The position numbers were made by a program, and so were the translations under genes. 39,502 nt of DNA from Candidatus Roseilinea sp. (GTDB lineage Bacteria; Chloroflexota; Anaerolineae; J036; Brachytrichaceae), in contig JANWYN010000057.1 of the NCBI GenBank assembly GCA_025055235.1, forward strand, positions 1 to 39,502, read 5' to 3'. Shown here in pieces: positions 7,219-15,424 of this stretch. Numbering within the stretch: the first letter of the stretch is position 1; each line of letters opens with the position of its first letter. The notes beneath the pieces are model-generated. The model searched no databases, was not told the DNA's origin, and saw only the letters and a program-made list of their open reading frames with translations.

Positions 7219-9738
7219 ATGTCGAATCGGAGTCTGATCAGGATCTGTCTCGTCGTCGCGTTAGTGGTCGCTTCGTCCAATGCTGGCGCGGCCCAGTCGC
7301 CTGCTCAATCAGACGAAGCGGCCCAGGGCTTCGTCGTGCAAGCGCTGACGTGGAAGCGCTCCGACGTGTGGACCGGTGATCAGTTTGGACCCACCGACGC
7401 AGCCGGCCGCGCGTGGCACCATCCGCAGTTCGACGATAGCAACTGGCAGGCAGTCGCGCTGCCGGATAGTCACCTGAGTTCAACCGCTCACGACCGCTAC
7501 TATCGCGCGCGGTTCAATTGGGATGGCTCGTCCATGGTGAGCGTTTACTTCATCTCGGACGATGGCCTCTCGATCTTCATCAACGGCCAACAGTTGGGGA
7601 GTTGGGGTAAAGGCTGGCGCCAGTCAGGGTGCGTGAATCCGGCACCGGGGTGCTTCAACTTCACGCCCGTGCCCACACAGACAATTCCATCGGCAATGCT
7701 GCAGCCGGGCAGCAACGTGATCGCGATAGATCGCTGGAACGCGGCAACGTGTTGCTTCGCGTATCTCGACGTGACGCTGTATGGCTCCGGCAAACCACCG
7801 GTCAACCCGACCAAGACCACGCCGATCCTCTTCGTGCTCGGCTGGCGCGGCGCGCCTAACAACCCGCCCGGTGTGCAGAATTGCACGTCGGATTACAAGA
7901 ACCGCTTTGTGGACGACGAAACAGTAGACGCATACTTCAACCGGCTGGACGATGACCTCAGACCGCACTACCCGCTCTACTACGCCCATCTAATCACTAA
8001 CCCATGCTGGACGCCGCCGCTGGCCGAAAACGCCAAGCACTTGAAGAACTCGATCGAACGCGCGAAGAATGCCGAGCAACGACGCACCGGCGTTCGCCCC
8101 GTCAAGGTCATCCTCGTCGGCCACAGCATGGGGGGATTGGTCAGCCGCGCTTACGTGGAAGGCTCAAGCTATAGCGGCGACGTCGAAGCCATCTTCACGC
8201 TCGGCAGCCCGCACGACGGCGTACCAATCGAATCGCTGATTGACTACCTGGAACTGATCGATGCAAAAGGCGCCGGCTATATCACATTGGGTGTGTATTG
8301 CCTGGTCTCTCAGCCGGCGGTGTGTGAGTTCTCTGAGACGGGCATGCGCATCTTCAACTTGCTCTACAAGCGTCGCGCCGGCGTGCGCTACTACACCATC
8401 AGCGGCAACGCACCGTTCGGCGACCTCAACAACTTCGGCAAGGTGATGTCGCTGCTGATCGAGGGGCCGGACGATGGAATCGTGCCGACTCTCAGCGGAA
8501 ACGGCCTCGACGATGCGGGCGTACTCGCTTTGTCCACCGACGAGAACCACGGATCGTTCGGTTTGAACAATTACTTCAAGCGTGGTGCTGAGCCAGCCGA
8601 GCCAAGCCGCACCTTCACCGACTGCTTGAGCAAGGTGCTGGTTAGCGGTTCGCTCGGTGAGCCATGTGTGGCACGTGCCGTATCCGCCGGTCAAGACGGG
8701 ACGGAAAGGTTCACCAGCCGCGTGCCGCTGGCGACGAACGTCTTAAGATTGAACGAAATCCTGACGCGCGAGGTGTCCGTCGAGGGCGGTCCTGCACTGT
8801 TCGCGGCGCAAGCGCAGACGGGCACACTCAGCTTCACCCTGGTCGCCCCCGACGGCTCGGTGATTGACCCGGCGTTTGCCGCAGCGAATCCTGGGCTCGT
8901 CACGCACAAGGTGGAGGATGGCATCGCCATCTACGAAATCGCAGCGGCGCAGGCGGGGACGTGGAAGATGGTCACGCGGATGAGCGATGCGCCGCCGGAC
9001 GGCGCTGAGGTGATCACCTTCGCTGCGTTCGGCGGCGACTTGCAAATACAAGCCGCTGCCGATAGGCTGTGGTATGCACCGGGCAGCACAGCGATTCTGA
9101 CCGCCACGCTGAGCGGCGCAATCACAAGCGCGACCGTGACGGCGACGCTGTCGCGTGCGGACGGCGTTACCGATGCACTCACGCTGATTCAGACATCCCC
9201 CGGCGTGTTTCGCGGCGAGTATGTCGCACCGAACGCGCCCGGCTACGTGGAAGTGAAGATGCTGGCGAAAGGCATCGCGACCTCTGGCGCGCCGTTCGAG
9301 CGCGGCACCTCGTTCGCATTCCAAATCGCCCCGGCCACAGCAGCGTTGAACGGGGCCTTCACCGAGACGCCGCAACCGCGCAGCCCCGGATCGAGCTTCT
9401 ACGCTGCGATCGACATCGGCGTAGGCGTGCTCGTCAACGCCGGCGGCAAAGTGGGACTTGCCGCCGATCTGGTGGACGCCAGCGGCCGCTTCGTGGCGCG
9501 CGCCAACGCGACGTACGACGTGATTCCCGGCTCGACCACGCTGACGCTGCGCTTCGCCGGCGAGGACATCTACGCCTCGCGTCGTGACGGGCCTTACCGG
9601 CTGACCAACTTGGTGTTGACCGATCAGTCCGCCGCGCCCCTGGTGCTGGCCGAAAGGACGGATGCCTACATCACCGCTGCCTATCGCCACACCGCCTTTG
9701 GCCACGGCAAGGTGTATCTGCCGGCGATCAGCCGTTGA
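7219..9738 (+). CDS. Secreted multidomain lipase/esterase (alpha/beta hydrolase)
   Basis: An 839-residue secreted protein. Residues 1-25 are a signal peptide. Residues 40-190 form a jelly-roll-like module (DDSNWQAVALPDS, then FISDDGLSIFINGQQLGSW), similar to galactose-binding or PA14-like sensor/carbohydrate-binding domains. Residues 200-455 are an alpha/beta hydrolase. The nucleophile is S303 in VGHSMGGLVSR, the probable acid D419 in GPDDGIVP, and the histidine H444 in DENHGS, an arrangement like LCAT/PGAP1-type lipases. Residues 480-820 are beta-rich Ig-like modules. The protein ends in VYLPAISR, a tail type shared with the cupredoxin in this window. It probably hydrolyses lipid or polymer esters outside the cell. 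Substrate is unknown. Confidence 0.85.
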   Translation: MSNRSLIRICLVVALVVASSNAGAAQSPAQSDEAAQGFVVQALTWKRSDVWTGDQFGPTDAAGRAWHHPQFDDSNWQAVALPDSHLSSTAHDRYYRARFNWDGSSMVSVYFISDDGLSIFINGQQLGSWGKGWRQSGCVNPAPGCFNFTPVPTQTIPSAMLQPGSNVIAIDRWNAATCCFAYLDVTLYGSGKPPVNPTKTTPILFVLGWRGAPNNPPGVQNCTSDYKNRFVDDETVDAYFNRLDDDLRPHYPLYYAHLITNPCWTPPLAENAKHLKNSIERAKNAEQRRTGVRPVKVILVGHSMGGLVSRAYVEGSSYSGDVEAIFTLGSPHDGVPIESLIDYLELIDAKGAGYITLGVYCLVSQPAVCEFSETGMRIFNLLYKRRAGVRYYTISGNAPFGDLNNFGKVMSLLIEGPDDGIVPTLSGNGLDDAGVLALSTDENHGSFGLNNYFKRGAEPAEPSRTFTDCLSKVLVSGSLGEPCVARAVSAGQDGTERFTSRVPLATNVLRLNEILTREVSVEGGPALFAAQAQTGTLSFTLVAPDGSVIDPAFAAANPGLVTHKVEDGIAIYEIAAAQAGTWKMVTRMSDAPPDGAEVITFAAFGGDLQIQAAADRLWYAPGSTAILTATLSGAITSATVTATLSRADGVTDALTLIQTSPGVFRGEYVAPNAPGYVEVKMLAKGIATSGAPFERGTSFAFQIAPATAALNGAFTETPQPRSPGSSFYAAIDIGVGVLVNAGGKVGLAADLVDASGRFVARANATYDVIPGSTTLTLRFAGEDIYASRRDGPYRLTNLVLTDQSAAPLVLAERTDAYITAAYRHTAFGHGKVYLPAISR

Positions 9739-9769
9739 TCACAGGCGCTGCGCGCGGGGCCGTTTACCC

Positions 9770-11215
9770 CTACCCCGCCAGATACTTCGCCAGCTCTACC
9801 ATGGGGTAGCTCACGCGCTGGCCGTAGGGCCGACGACCTTTGTCGAAGGTCGCGTCAATGCCGATCTTGGTGCCGATGCCCTTCGCGTCGTTGGCCGGGT
9901 CCATCTCGTGGCCCTGCGCCCGCGGCACGGTGAACACGTCCTGCCCCCAGTCCACCCGCGTCGTCAGTGCCCACATCAGATCGCTGGGGTCGTAGATGTT
10001 CACGTCGCTTTCGACCACCACACACACGCGGAAGTTCGGGTGCGCAGCAAAGGCGGCCAGCGCGACGTTGCGCGGCTCGCCCATGTTCGTCTTCTTGTCG
10101 AGCTGCACCACCACCAGGAAGCCGTTGGTGTAGGGCGGGATGTGCACGGCGCGCACGTTCTTGCTGGCGTGGCGGACGAAGCGCATCAGCAGCGGCTCGC
10201 GCGGCAGCACATTGCCGATGTAGATGTGCTCGTTCCAGCCGGGCACGATGGTCTGGAAGATCGGGTTGTCGCGATGGCCGATCGCCGTCACCTCGAACAC
10301 CGGCGACTCCCACGGCTCGCCGTAGTAGCCGTGGAACTCGGCCAGCGGGCCCTCGCTCCGCCGCACGCCCGGCAGCACGTGCCCCTCCAGCACCAGCTCG
10401 GCGTGCGCCGGGATCGTGTCCACGTCCACCGTCACGCCGCGCGTCACCTCGACCGGCCGGCCGCGGATCGCGCCGGCGATGTTGTTCTCGTCGCCCTCGT
10501 ACTTGCAGCCGGCGGCGATCATCAGCGCCGGATCCAGGCCGATGGCGACGGCGATGCCGAGCGGCTGGCCCTTGGCCTCGGCAGCGGCGTGGGCGCGCTG
10601 CACGTCGCGCCACTGGTTGATGTTCATGCCCAGCGTGCGCGGGCCGAGGATCTCCATGCGGTTGTAGCCCAGGTTGCCCACGCCCGTTTCGGGATGCTTG
10701 CTCACGATCACGCCGCCCGTGATGAAGCGCCCGCCGTCGCCCACGGCGTGCTTGGGGATGGGCAGCCGGTTGACGTCAATCGCGTTGGGGTCGGTGATGA
10801 GGTGCTGCTTCCACGGCGCATCGGCGACGCAGACGGGCGGGATGGCGTTGGCAGGTTCGAGCGCGCGCGCCATGGTCGCCGTCACCTCGCCCTTCTCGCA
10901 GCCGAGCGCCAGCGCCACGCGCTCCTGGTTGGCCACGGCGCTGCTGAACAAGCGCCAGCCGTCGAACCTCCTATAGCATCCGGAGTCTTGGGCTTGTTGA
11001 GAGTCCTGAGCTTGTCGAGACCCCTGAGCTTGCCGAAGGGAAGGGTCGCCCTCGTAGATGCACTCGAACAGCGGCGCCGGCCCGCCGATGCGCTCGCACG
11101 TCGCGCCGATGTCGGCGACTTCGTGGATGATGCTGACCGGCTTGGTGATGCGCACCAGTTGGCCGCGCTGCTCCAGCAGATCGAGATAGGAACGCAGGTC
11201 GTAAATGTCGTGCAT
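9770..11215 (-). CDS. UbiD-family decarboxylase with an in-frame repeat insertion
   Basis: A 481-residue member of the prFMN-dependent UbiD family of reversible (de)carboxylases. ATG 11215 is preferred over the in-frame GTG at 11242 because a TACAAT hexamer lies between them. Family signs are VADIGATCERIGGPAPLFE near the start, GNLGYNRMEILG (metal/prFMN region), GCKYEGDENNIAGAIRG, and SEGPLAEFHGYYGE carrying the catalytic acidic residues. Between ECI and FDGWRLFSS is an extra loop reading RQAQGS, RQAQDS, QQAQDS, encoded by three 18-bp repeats. The usual prFMN synthase (UbiX) is not next to it. The substrate is unknown; a menaquinone-pathway or aromatic-acid role is possible. Confidence 0.88.
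   Translation of the reverse strand: MHDIYDLRSYLDLLEQRGQLVRITKPVSIIHEVADIGATCERIGGPAPLFECIYEGDPSLRQAQGSRQAQDSQQAQDSGCYRRFDGWRLFSSAVANQERVALALGCEKGEVTATMARALEPANAIPPVCVADAPWKQHLITDPNAIDVNRLPIPKHAVGDGGRFITGGVIVSKHPETGVGNLGYNRMEILGPRTLGMNINQWRDVQRAHAAAEAKGQPLGIAVAIGLDPALMIAAGCKYEGDENNIAGAIRGRPVEVTRGVTVDVDTIPAHAELVLEGHVLPGVRRSEGPLAEFHGYYGEPWESPVFEVTAIGHRDNPIFQTIVPGWNEHIYIGNVLPREPLLMRFVRHASKNVRAVHIPPYTNGFLVVVQLDKKTNMGEPRNVALAAFAAHPNFRVCVVVESDVNIYDPSDLMWALTTRVDWGQDVFTVPRAQGHEMDPANDAKGIGTKIGIDATFDKGRRPYGQRVSYPMVELAKYLAG
10984..11038. repeat. Three tandem 18-bp repeats inside the UbiD gene
   Basis: Units at 10984-11001, 11002-11019 and 11020-11038 are variants of AGTCCTGAGCTTGTCGAG. This is the same core (GACAAGCTCAG on the other strand) as intergenic copies at 13-33, 17406, 17479, 17612 and 28011. 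The 18-bp length keeps the reading frame and adds about 18 residues. Confidence 0.85.
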
Positions 11216-11223
11216 GGGATGTG

Positions 11224-11229
11224 ATTGTA
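11224..11229 (-). promoter_or_regulatory. -10 hexamer of the UbiD gene (near-leaderless)
   Basis: TACAAT on the minus strand, 8 nt before ATG 11215, with no Shine-Dalgarno. The transcript would start within a few bases of the start codon. It overlaps the alternative GTG-started extension and so argues for the ATG. Confidence 0.5.
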
Positions 11230-11277
11230 TGGGACTGTGCACTGCTCGCAGGCTACTTCACTCGCGCTGACCTTGGC

Positions 11278-11310
11278 AGCGCCTAACGCGCTCCGAGCGC
11301 GTTAGGCGCT
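11278..11310. repeat. Perfect 15-bp palindrome spanning the MFS stop codon
   Basis: AGCGCCTAACGCGCT (11278-11292), spacer CCG, and AGCGCGTTAGGCGCT (11296-11310). On the minus strand it encodes the last residues and the TAG of the MFS gene. There is no T-tract after it, so it is a weak candidate terminator and may be a palindromic repeat. Confidence 0.6.
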
Positions 11311-12536
11311 CGCCCCGGCAATGCAAACGCCGCCGCCAGCAGCGGCAGCAGCGCCACTGCGAAGCCGACGACCGATAGCCACGTAAACCCCACCGCCGCC
11401 AACAACAGCCCGCTGCCCAGGCAGCCCGCTGCCGAGGCGATGTTCACCGCTGCGTCGTTCGCGCCCTGCAAACGCGCTCGCTCGGCCTGGCCGAGCGCAT
11501 CGGCCAGCAGCGCCGAACCGGCCACGTAACACCCGCTCCAGCCCAGGCCGACGAAGAACTGCCCCAGCGCGATCCACGGCGTGTCGAGCGACAGCGGCGC
11601 GATCACGCAGCCGGCCATCAGCACCAGCGCTCCTGCAACGATCACGGCGCGCCGTCCCAGCCGGTCGGCCAACTGGCCCACCAGCGGCGAGAAGGCGAAC
11701 ATGCCCAGCACGTGGATGCTGATGACGGCAGAGATGTCGCCCAGGTCGTGGCCGTGGTCGCTCATGTGCACGCTCACGCTGGCCATCAGCAGCACCATCG
11801 CGGCCTGCCCGCACGCCATCGCCACCAGCGCGGCGAACACGCTGGGTTGATGCAACGCCTCGCGAAATGAGCGCCGGCGAGGGGGTGGGGGTGTTGAGGG
11901 TGTCGGGAGTGTCAGGGGTGTCGCGCGTTCGACTAAGCGCTGCCAGTCCACGGCGAGCATGGCGAACAGCAGCACGGCGACCACGGCGTAGCCGGCCGAG
12001 GTGAGCAGCAGCGGGCCGGCGTAGGTGTTCATGCCCAGCGACAGCGCCCAGTTGCCCGCCGGCGCGGCCAGCAGCGGCCCCGACACCGCGCCCACGGTCG
12101 CGCCCCAGATCACTAGGCTCATCACGCGGGCGCGGCGCTCCTGCGGCGTGACCTCCGCCGCGGCGAAGCGGCTCTGGTCGAGCGCGGCGCGCCCCATCCC
12201 CACCACGAACAGCCCCCACAGGAAGGCGAAGAAGCTGGCGCGCACGATGCCGAAGCCGGCCAACCCTGCGCCCAGCGATGCCGTGGCCGCGCCGAGCACC
12301 AGGCCGTAGCGCCGCCCCAGACGCGCCATCAGATAGCCGGCCGGATAAGCCGCCAGGGCCGAGCCGCCCAGCACCGCCATGCCGGCCAGGCCGGCCAGCG
12401 CCTTCTGCCCGCTGAGTTGCACGGCAGCCAGCGTGTTCACCGTGACAGCCGTCGAGTGGGCGGCTTGTGCCAGGCTCTGCGCCAGCATCAGCCCGATCGT
12501 GACGCGCAACAGCGAAGTGGACTGCGGCCATGCCAT
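11283..12536 (-). CDS. Major facilitator superfamily transporter
   Basis: A 417-residue transporter with about twelve membrane segments. The first half has the MFS loop signature as AGYLMARLGRRYGLVLG. The second half has FSPLVGQLADRLGRRAVIVAG, the matching motif after the central loop. That loop (ATPLTLPTPSTPPPPRRR) is encoded by 9-bp repeats at about 11885-11920. ATG 12536 is chosen because GATAAT (12551-12546) lies 9 nt upstream and overlaps the alternative GTG-started extension to 12557. The last eight codons lie in a perfect palindrome. Substrate is unknown; a drug or metabolite exporter is likely. It is probably separate from the UbiD gene downstream, which has its own -10. Confidence 0.85.
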   Translation of the reverse strand: MAWPQSTSLLRVTIGLMLAQSLAQAAHSTAVTVNTLAAVQLSGQKALAGLAGMAVLGGSALAAYPAGYLMARLGRRYGLVLGAATASLGAGLAGFGIVRASFFAFLWGLFVVGMGRAALDQSRFAAAEVTPQERRARVMSLVIWGATVGAVSGPLLAAPAGNWALSLGMNTYAGPLLLTSAGYAVVAVLLFAMLAVDWQRLVERATPLTLPTPSTPPPPRRRSFREALHQPSVFAALVAMACGQAAMVLLMASVSVHMSDHGHDLGDISAVISIHVLGMFAFSPLVGQLADRLGRRAVIVAGALVLMAGCVIAPLSLDTPWIALGQFFVGLGWSGCYVAGSALLADALGQAERARLQGANDAAVNIASAAGCLGSGLLLAAVGFTWLSVVGFAVALLPLLAAAFALPGRAPNALGAR

Positions 12537-12545
12537 AGCCAGCGC

Positions 12546-12551
12546 ATTATC
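12546..12551 (-). promoter_or_regulatory. -10 hexamer of the MFS gene
   Basis: GATAAT on the minus strand, 9 nt upstream of ATG 12536. No Shine-Dalgarno is present between the two. Confidence 0.4.
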
Positions 12552-12565
12552 CGGCACGTGAAATG

Positions 12566-12592
12566 AAAAGGGCGGGTGTTCAACCCGCCCTT
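12566..12592 (-). terminator. Rho-independent terminator of the bc-complex operon
   Basis: On the minus strand, AAGGGCGGGT (12592-12583), loop TGAAC and ACCCGCCCTT (12577-12568) are followed by TTTC. This is a 10-bp GC-rich stem with a short T run, 21 bp after the cytochrome c stop. Confidence 0.8.
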
Positions 12593-12613
12593 CACCCTTA
12601 ACTCAACGGAGGG

Positions 12614-13576
12614 CTATTTGAGCGAACTCAGATAGTCCACCAGGTTGTTCAGCTCCTCCGGCGTCAACTGTTGCTCGTAGTTCTGCGGCATCAGTCCGGC
12701 TTGGCAGGGACCCTGCGGACACTGCGCTACGATGTAGGCGTTCGGGTGCAGGATGGACTGCCGGATGTACTCAGCAGCGGTGGTCGCCGGCGGCTGATCC
12801 TTCAAGTTGGTCTTGTAGCTCTCGCTGGCGATGCGCTCCTCGGCCACTGAACCGATGCGCGTGAGATTCGGGCCAAGCGCACCCTGCGCACCGACGCCGC
12901 GGATAGCGTGACACGCCGCGCAGCCCTTGGCCAGATAGACCTGCTTGCCGGCTTCTTGCTCTGCGGTGAGCGGCACAGGCGTCGGTCGCGGCGCCATGCC
13001 CTCGCCGGGCGCCGGCGGCAACAGCGCTTGGTCGTTCGGCAACGGGTTCAGGCCGTAATTCACGATGAAGCTGGCGACGTTGCGAATCTGGTCGCCGCGC
13101 AGCGGCCCGCCCAGGCGTTCACTGAACGTCGGGTGTGTGACGTCCCACACGTTGCTGGTCTTGATCGGGATGCCTGCTTCGGTGACGGCGATGATGTAGT
13201 CTTCGAGCGTGCCCGACCACCCGATCTGCTTGATACGCTCACTGGGCTGAACCACCTTGATTGACTGCATCTGCATGTCATCGCGGACGAGTTCGATCCG
13301 CCCGACGAACTGCTCGCTGGCGAGCGCCGGCCCCAAGCCTTCGACGCCTTCGCCGTTCGGGCCGTGACAGCGGGCGCATTGGTCGAAGTACACCTTTGCG
13401 CCCGCCTCGATCGAGCGAGCGTCGAACTCAGTGGCGCGCACGTTCAGTCGCGTCCGGTCGGCCAGGCCGATGAACGTGCACACGCTGAGCAGGATGAGCA
13501 TGCTGATCAGGCCGGTCAGGATGCGTACGGTGAAGCTGGGACGATAGGTAACGATCTTCTTGAAGATGCTCATCAA
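12614..13576 (-). CDS. Membrane-anchored dihaem cytochrome c subunit of bc-type complex
   Basis: A 320-residue protein, last gene of the Rieske, cytochrome b, cytochrome c operon. A single N-terminal membrane anchor spans about 17-39. There are two c-type haem sites, CARCH (67-71) and CAACH (219-223). The second domain has a likely Met ligand, M296 in AGLMPQNY. The first domain's sixth ligand is unclear. A P-rich linker at 185-203 separates the domains. C286 and C291 could form a disulfide. It should carry electrons from the Rieske centre to a soluble acceptor or oxidase outside the membrane. The gene begins 8 bp after the cytochrome b stop. Confidence 0.9.
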   Translation of the reverse strand: MMSIFKKIVTYRPSFTVRILTGLISMLILLSVCTFIGLADRTRLNVRATEFDARSIEAGAKVYFDQCARCHGPNGEGVEGLGPALASEQFVGRIELVRDDMQMQSIKVVQPSERIKQIGWSGTLEDYIIAVTEAGIPIKTSNVWDVTHPTFSERLGGPLRGDQIRNVASFIVNYGLNPLPNDQALLPPAPGEGMAPRPTPVPLTAEQEAGKQVYLAKGCAACHAIRGVGAQGALGPNLTRIGSVAEERIASESYKTNLKDQPPATTAAEYIRQSILHPNAYIVAQCPQGPCQAGLMPQNYEQQLTPEELNNLVDYLSSLK

Positions 13577-13584
13577 AGCCGTCC

Positions 13585-15270
13585 TTAGTCAGCGTAGCCC
13601 GATTGGGCGTGCAGGAAGGTGTACTTCTTGAATTGCGTAGGCGCGCCGTTTACGTCGGTGTAGTCAATGGTGATGATCACCTGCCTGAGGTTCGACTGGA
13701 TCTGTTTCACCTCCAGTGTGCCGGTCGCGTCGGCAGGGAGCGTCTTGCCCAGCGGGTCGGGTCGCACCTTGCGTGCCTCCATATCGTTGTGGATGTCGCG
13801 GATCAACCGGTCCAGCCCCGCTGAGCCGGTGTTGGGCTGGGCGTTGACCGGGAACTTGCCGGCCACATACTCCTCGTACGGCAGCCGGCGCACCGGGCCG
13901 ATGCCTTCGTCGGGGATGAAAGCCTGACCCACCTCCGATGCCGGGTCGCCGCCGACGTAGCCGAACCCGGTGATCGGCACGCCCGTGGGGATGCCGGCGA
14001 ACGACAGGTAGATGATCGCTGCGGCAAAGAGCGCGCCGAGGGTCAGCATGACTTTGCGATCGCCGTAGCGGCGGCTGGGGTTCGGGTCAATGTAGGGCAC
14101 CACGAACAGGATAGCGAACAGCAGCGGGCCGACGATCACGCCCCAGAACACCTTCGGCGTCAGGCCGAAGACGTTGGCGAAGAAGCGATCTACCTCGCCG
14201 GCGATGCCGCTGGGCAGGATCGGGATCATGTGCGGGATCTTCAGCAACCCTTGCAGCCAGTAGAAGTACCACGGCGCGACGGTGTGATTCGGCGTGACCA
14301 GCGGGTCGGCATGGTGCTCCAGGGGAGCCGAATACCACGTCGCGCAGGAGATGGCCAATATGGCGAACGCCACGCCGGCGTACATCAGCTCGTTGGTGAG
14401 GATGTCGGGCAAGAAGTTCACCCGCTTCTCCGGCGGCACCTTGCGGGCGGTGTCCTCGCCGATGGCTTCCATCTCCGGCGGCAGGCTGATGCCGAAACGT
14501 ACCACCTTGTAGTAGTGTACGGCGACGAAGATCACGCCGATCAGCGGGAACAGCACGACGTGGAAGAGATAGAAGCGCAACAAGCCGCCGGCGCCGATGT
14601 CAGGCGCACCGCGGAGCAGCAGGTTCAACTCTGGCCCGATGCCCGGCACGGCGTCGGCCATCGAGGTGCCGATCGTCACCGCCCAGAACGCGAGCTGGTC
14701 CCACGGCAGCAGGTAGCCGCTGAACGACAGGAACAATGTGACGCCGAGCAGCACCACGCCGGTGAACCAGGTGAACTGACGTGGCTTCTTGTACGAGCCG
14801 GTGACGAACGTGCGCACCATGTGCAGCGTCACGACGATCACCATCGCCTCCGCGCCCAGGCGGTGCAGGTCGCGCATGAACTTGCCGAACGGCACGTTGG
14901 TCAAAATGTCGAGCATGTTGCCGTAGGCGTAGGTCGGCGATGGCGTGTAGAAGATCATCAGGAAGATGCCGGTGATGATCTCAAACGTAAAGAACATCGC
15001 CGAGAGCAGCCCTAAGCGAAAGGTGGGATAGAGCGTAGTGACGGCTTCGTGATAGAACGTTGGGCGAATGTGAAACCAGAACCCTTCGGTGTGTGGCTTC
15101 ACGCGTGGGTTTGGCTTGGCCGGCGGGTCGCCGCGCAACACGCCGCGCACGTCGTTCCACGACAGGCCTGCCGTGAAACGCGTAAACGCGTCGTCGAGGC
15201 GCTGCGCCACTGTCGCTTTCAGGCCGGTGGTTTGAATCTGCTTGACCAGTTTCTGTCCAACGAAGGCCAT
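13585..15270 (-). CDS. Cytochrome b of menaquinol:cytochrome c oxidoreductase (fused b6/subunit IV)
   Basis: A 561-residue fused cytochrome b. Haem ligands are H136/H150 and H237/H252. The second pair is separated by 14 residues, as in b6-type and menaquinone-type enzymes. The Qo motif, normally PEWY or PDWY, reads APWY (332-335) in TPNHTVAPWYFYWLQ. Membrane segments run to about residue 428. A hydrophilic tail of about 130 residues (430-561) follows, unlike classical cytochrome b. It probably faces outward and may contact the cytochrome c domains. A GAGGAGGT Shine-Dalgarno (near 15280) precedes the ATG. The enzyme oxidises quinol and passes electrons to the Rieske centre while moving protons. 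Confidence 0.93.
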   Translation of the reverse strand: MAFVGQKLVKQIQTTGLKATVAQRLDDAFTRFTAGLSWNDVRGVLRGDPPAKPNPRVKPHTEGFWFHIRPTFYHEAVTTLYPTFRLGLLSAMFFTFEIITGIFLMIFYTPSPTYAYGNMLDILTNVPFGKFMRDLHRLGAEAMVIVVTLHMVRTFVTGSYKKPRQFTWFTGVVLLGVTLFLSFSGYLLPWDQLAFWAVTIGTSMADAVPGIGPELNLLLRGAPDIGAGGLLRFYLFHVVLFPLIGVIFVAVHYYKVVRFGISLPPEMEAIGEDTARKVPPEKRVNFLPDILTNELMYAGVAFAILAISCATWYSAPLEHHADPLVTPNHTVAPWYFYWLQGLLKIPHMIPILPSGIAGEVDRFFANVFGLTPKVFWGVIVGPLLFAILFVVPYIDPNPSRRYGDRKVMLTLGALFAAAIIYLSFAGIPTGVPITGFGYVGGDPASEVGQAFIPDEGIGPVRRLPYEEYVAGKFPVNAQPNTGSAGLDRLIRDIHNDMEARKVRPDPLGKTLPADATGTLEVKQIQSNLRQVIITIDYTDVNGAPTQFKKYTFLHAQSGYAD

Positions 15271-15424
15271 ATCAGGTTTTACCTCCTCGAATTTCGATCG
15301 AACGACACAACTCCCAAACTATCAAAGCGCTCGGCACACAAGTCGTTCCGGGCGCTGAGGGTGCACGTCGGCCTTGCCAACGCCCGGAGCGACCCCTGGA
15401 GCCACGCGCGTCGGTCCCTTACTT

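Noticed and set aside
9662-11224. Long plus-strand ORF opposite the UbiD gene
   Set aside because: It is His/Arg/Ala/Val-rich shadow sequence of a well-conserved minus-strand gene, produced by high GC.
11885-11920. 9-bp repeats in the MFS gene as another heptamer-type array
   Set aside because: The period is nine, in frame, and encodes a Pro/Thr linker between the two transporter halves; ordinary coding repetition explains it.
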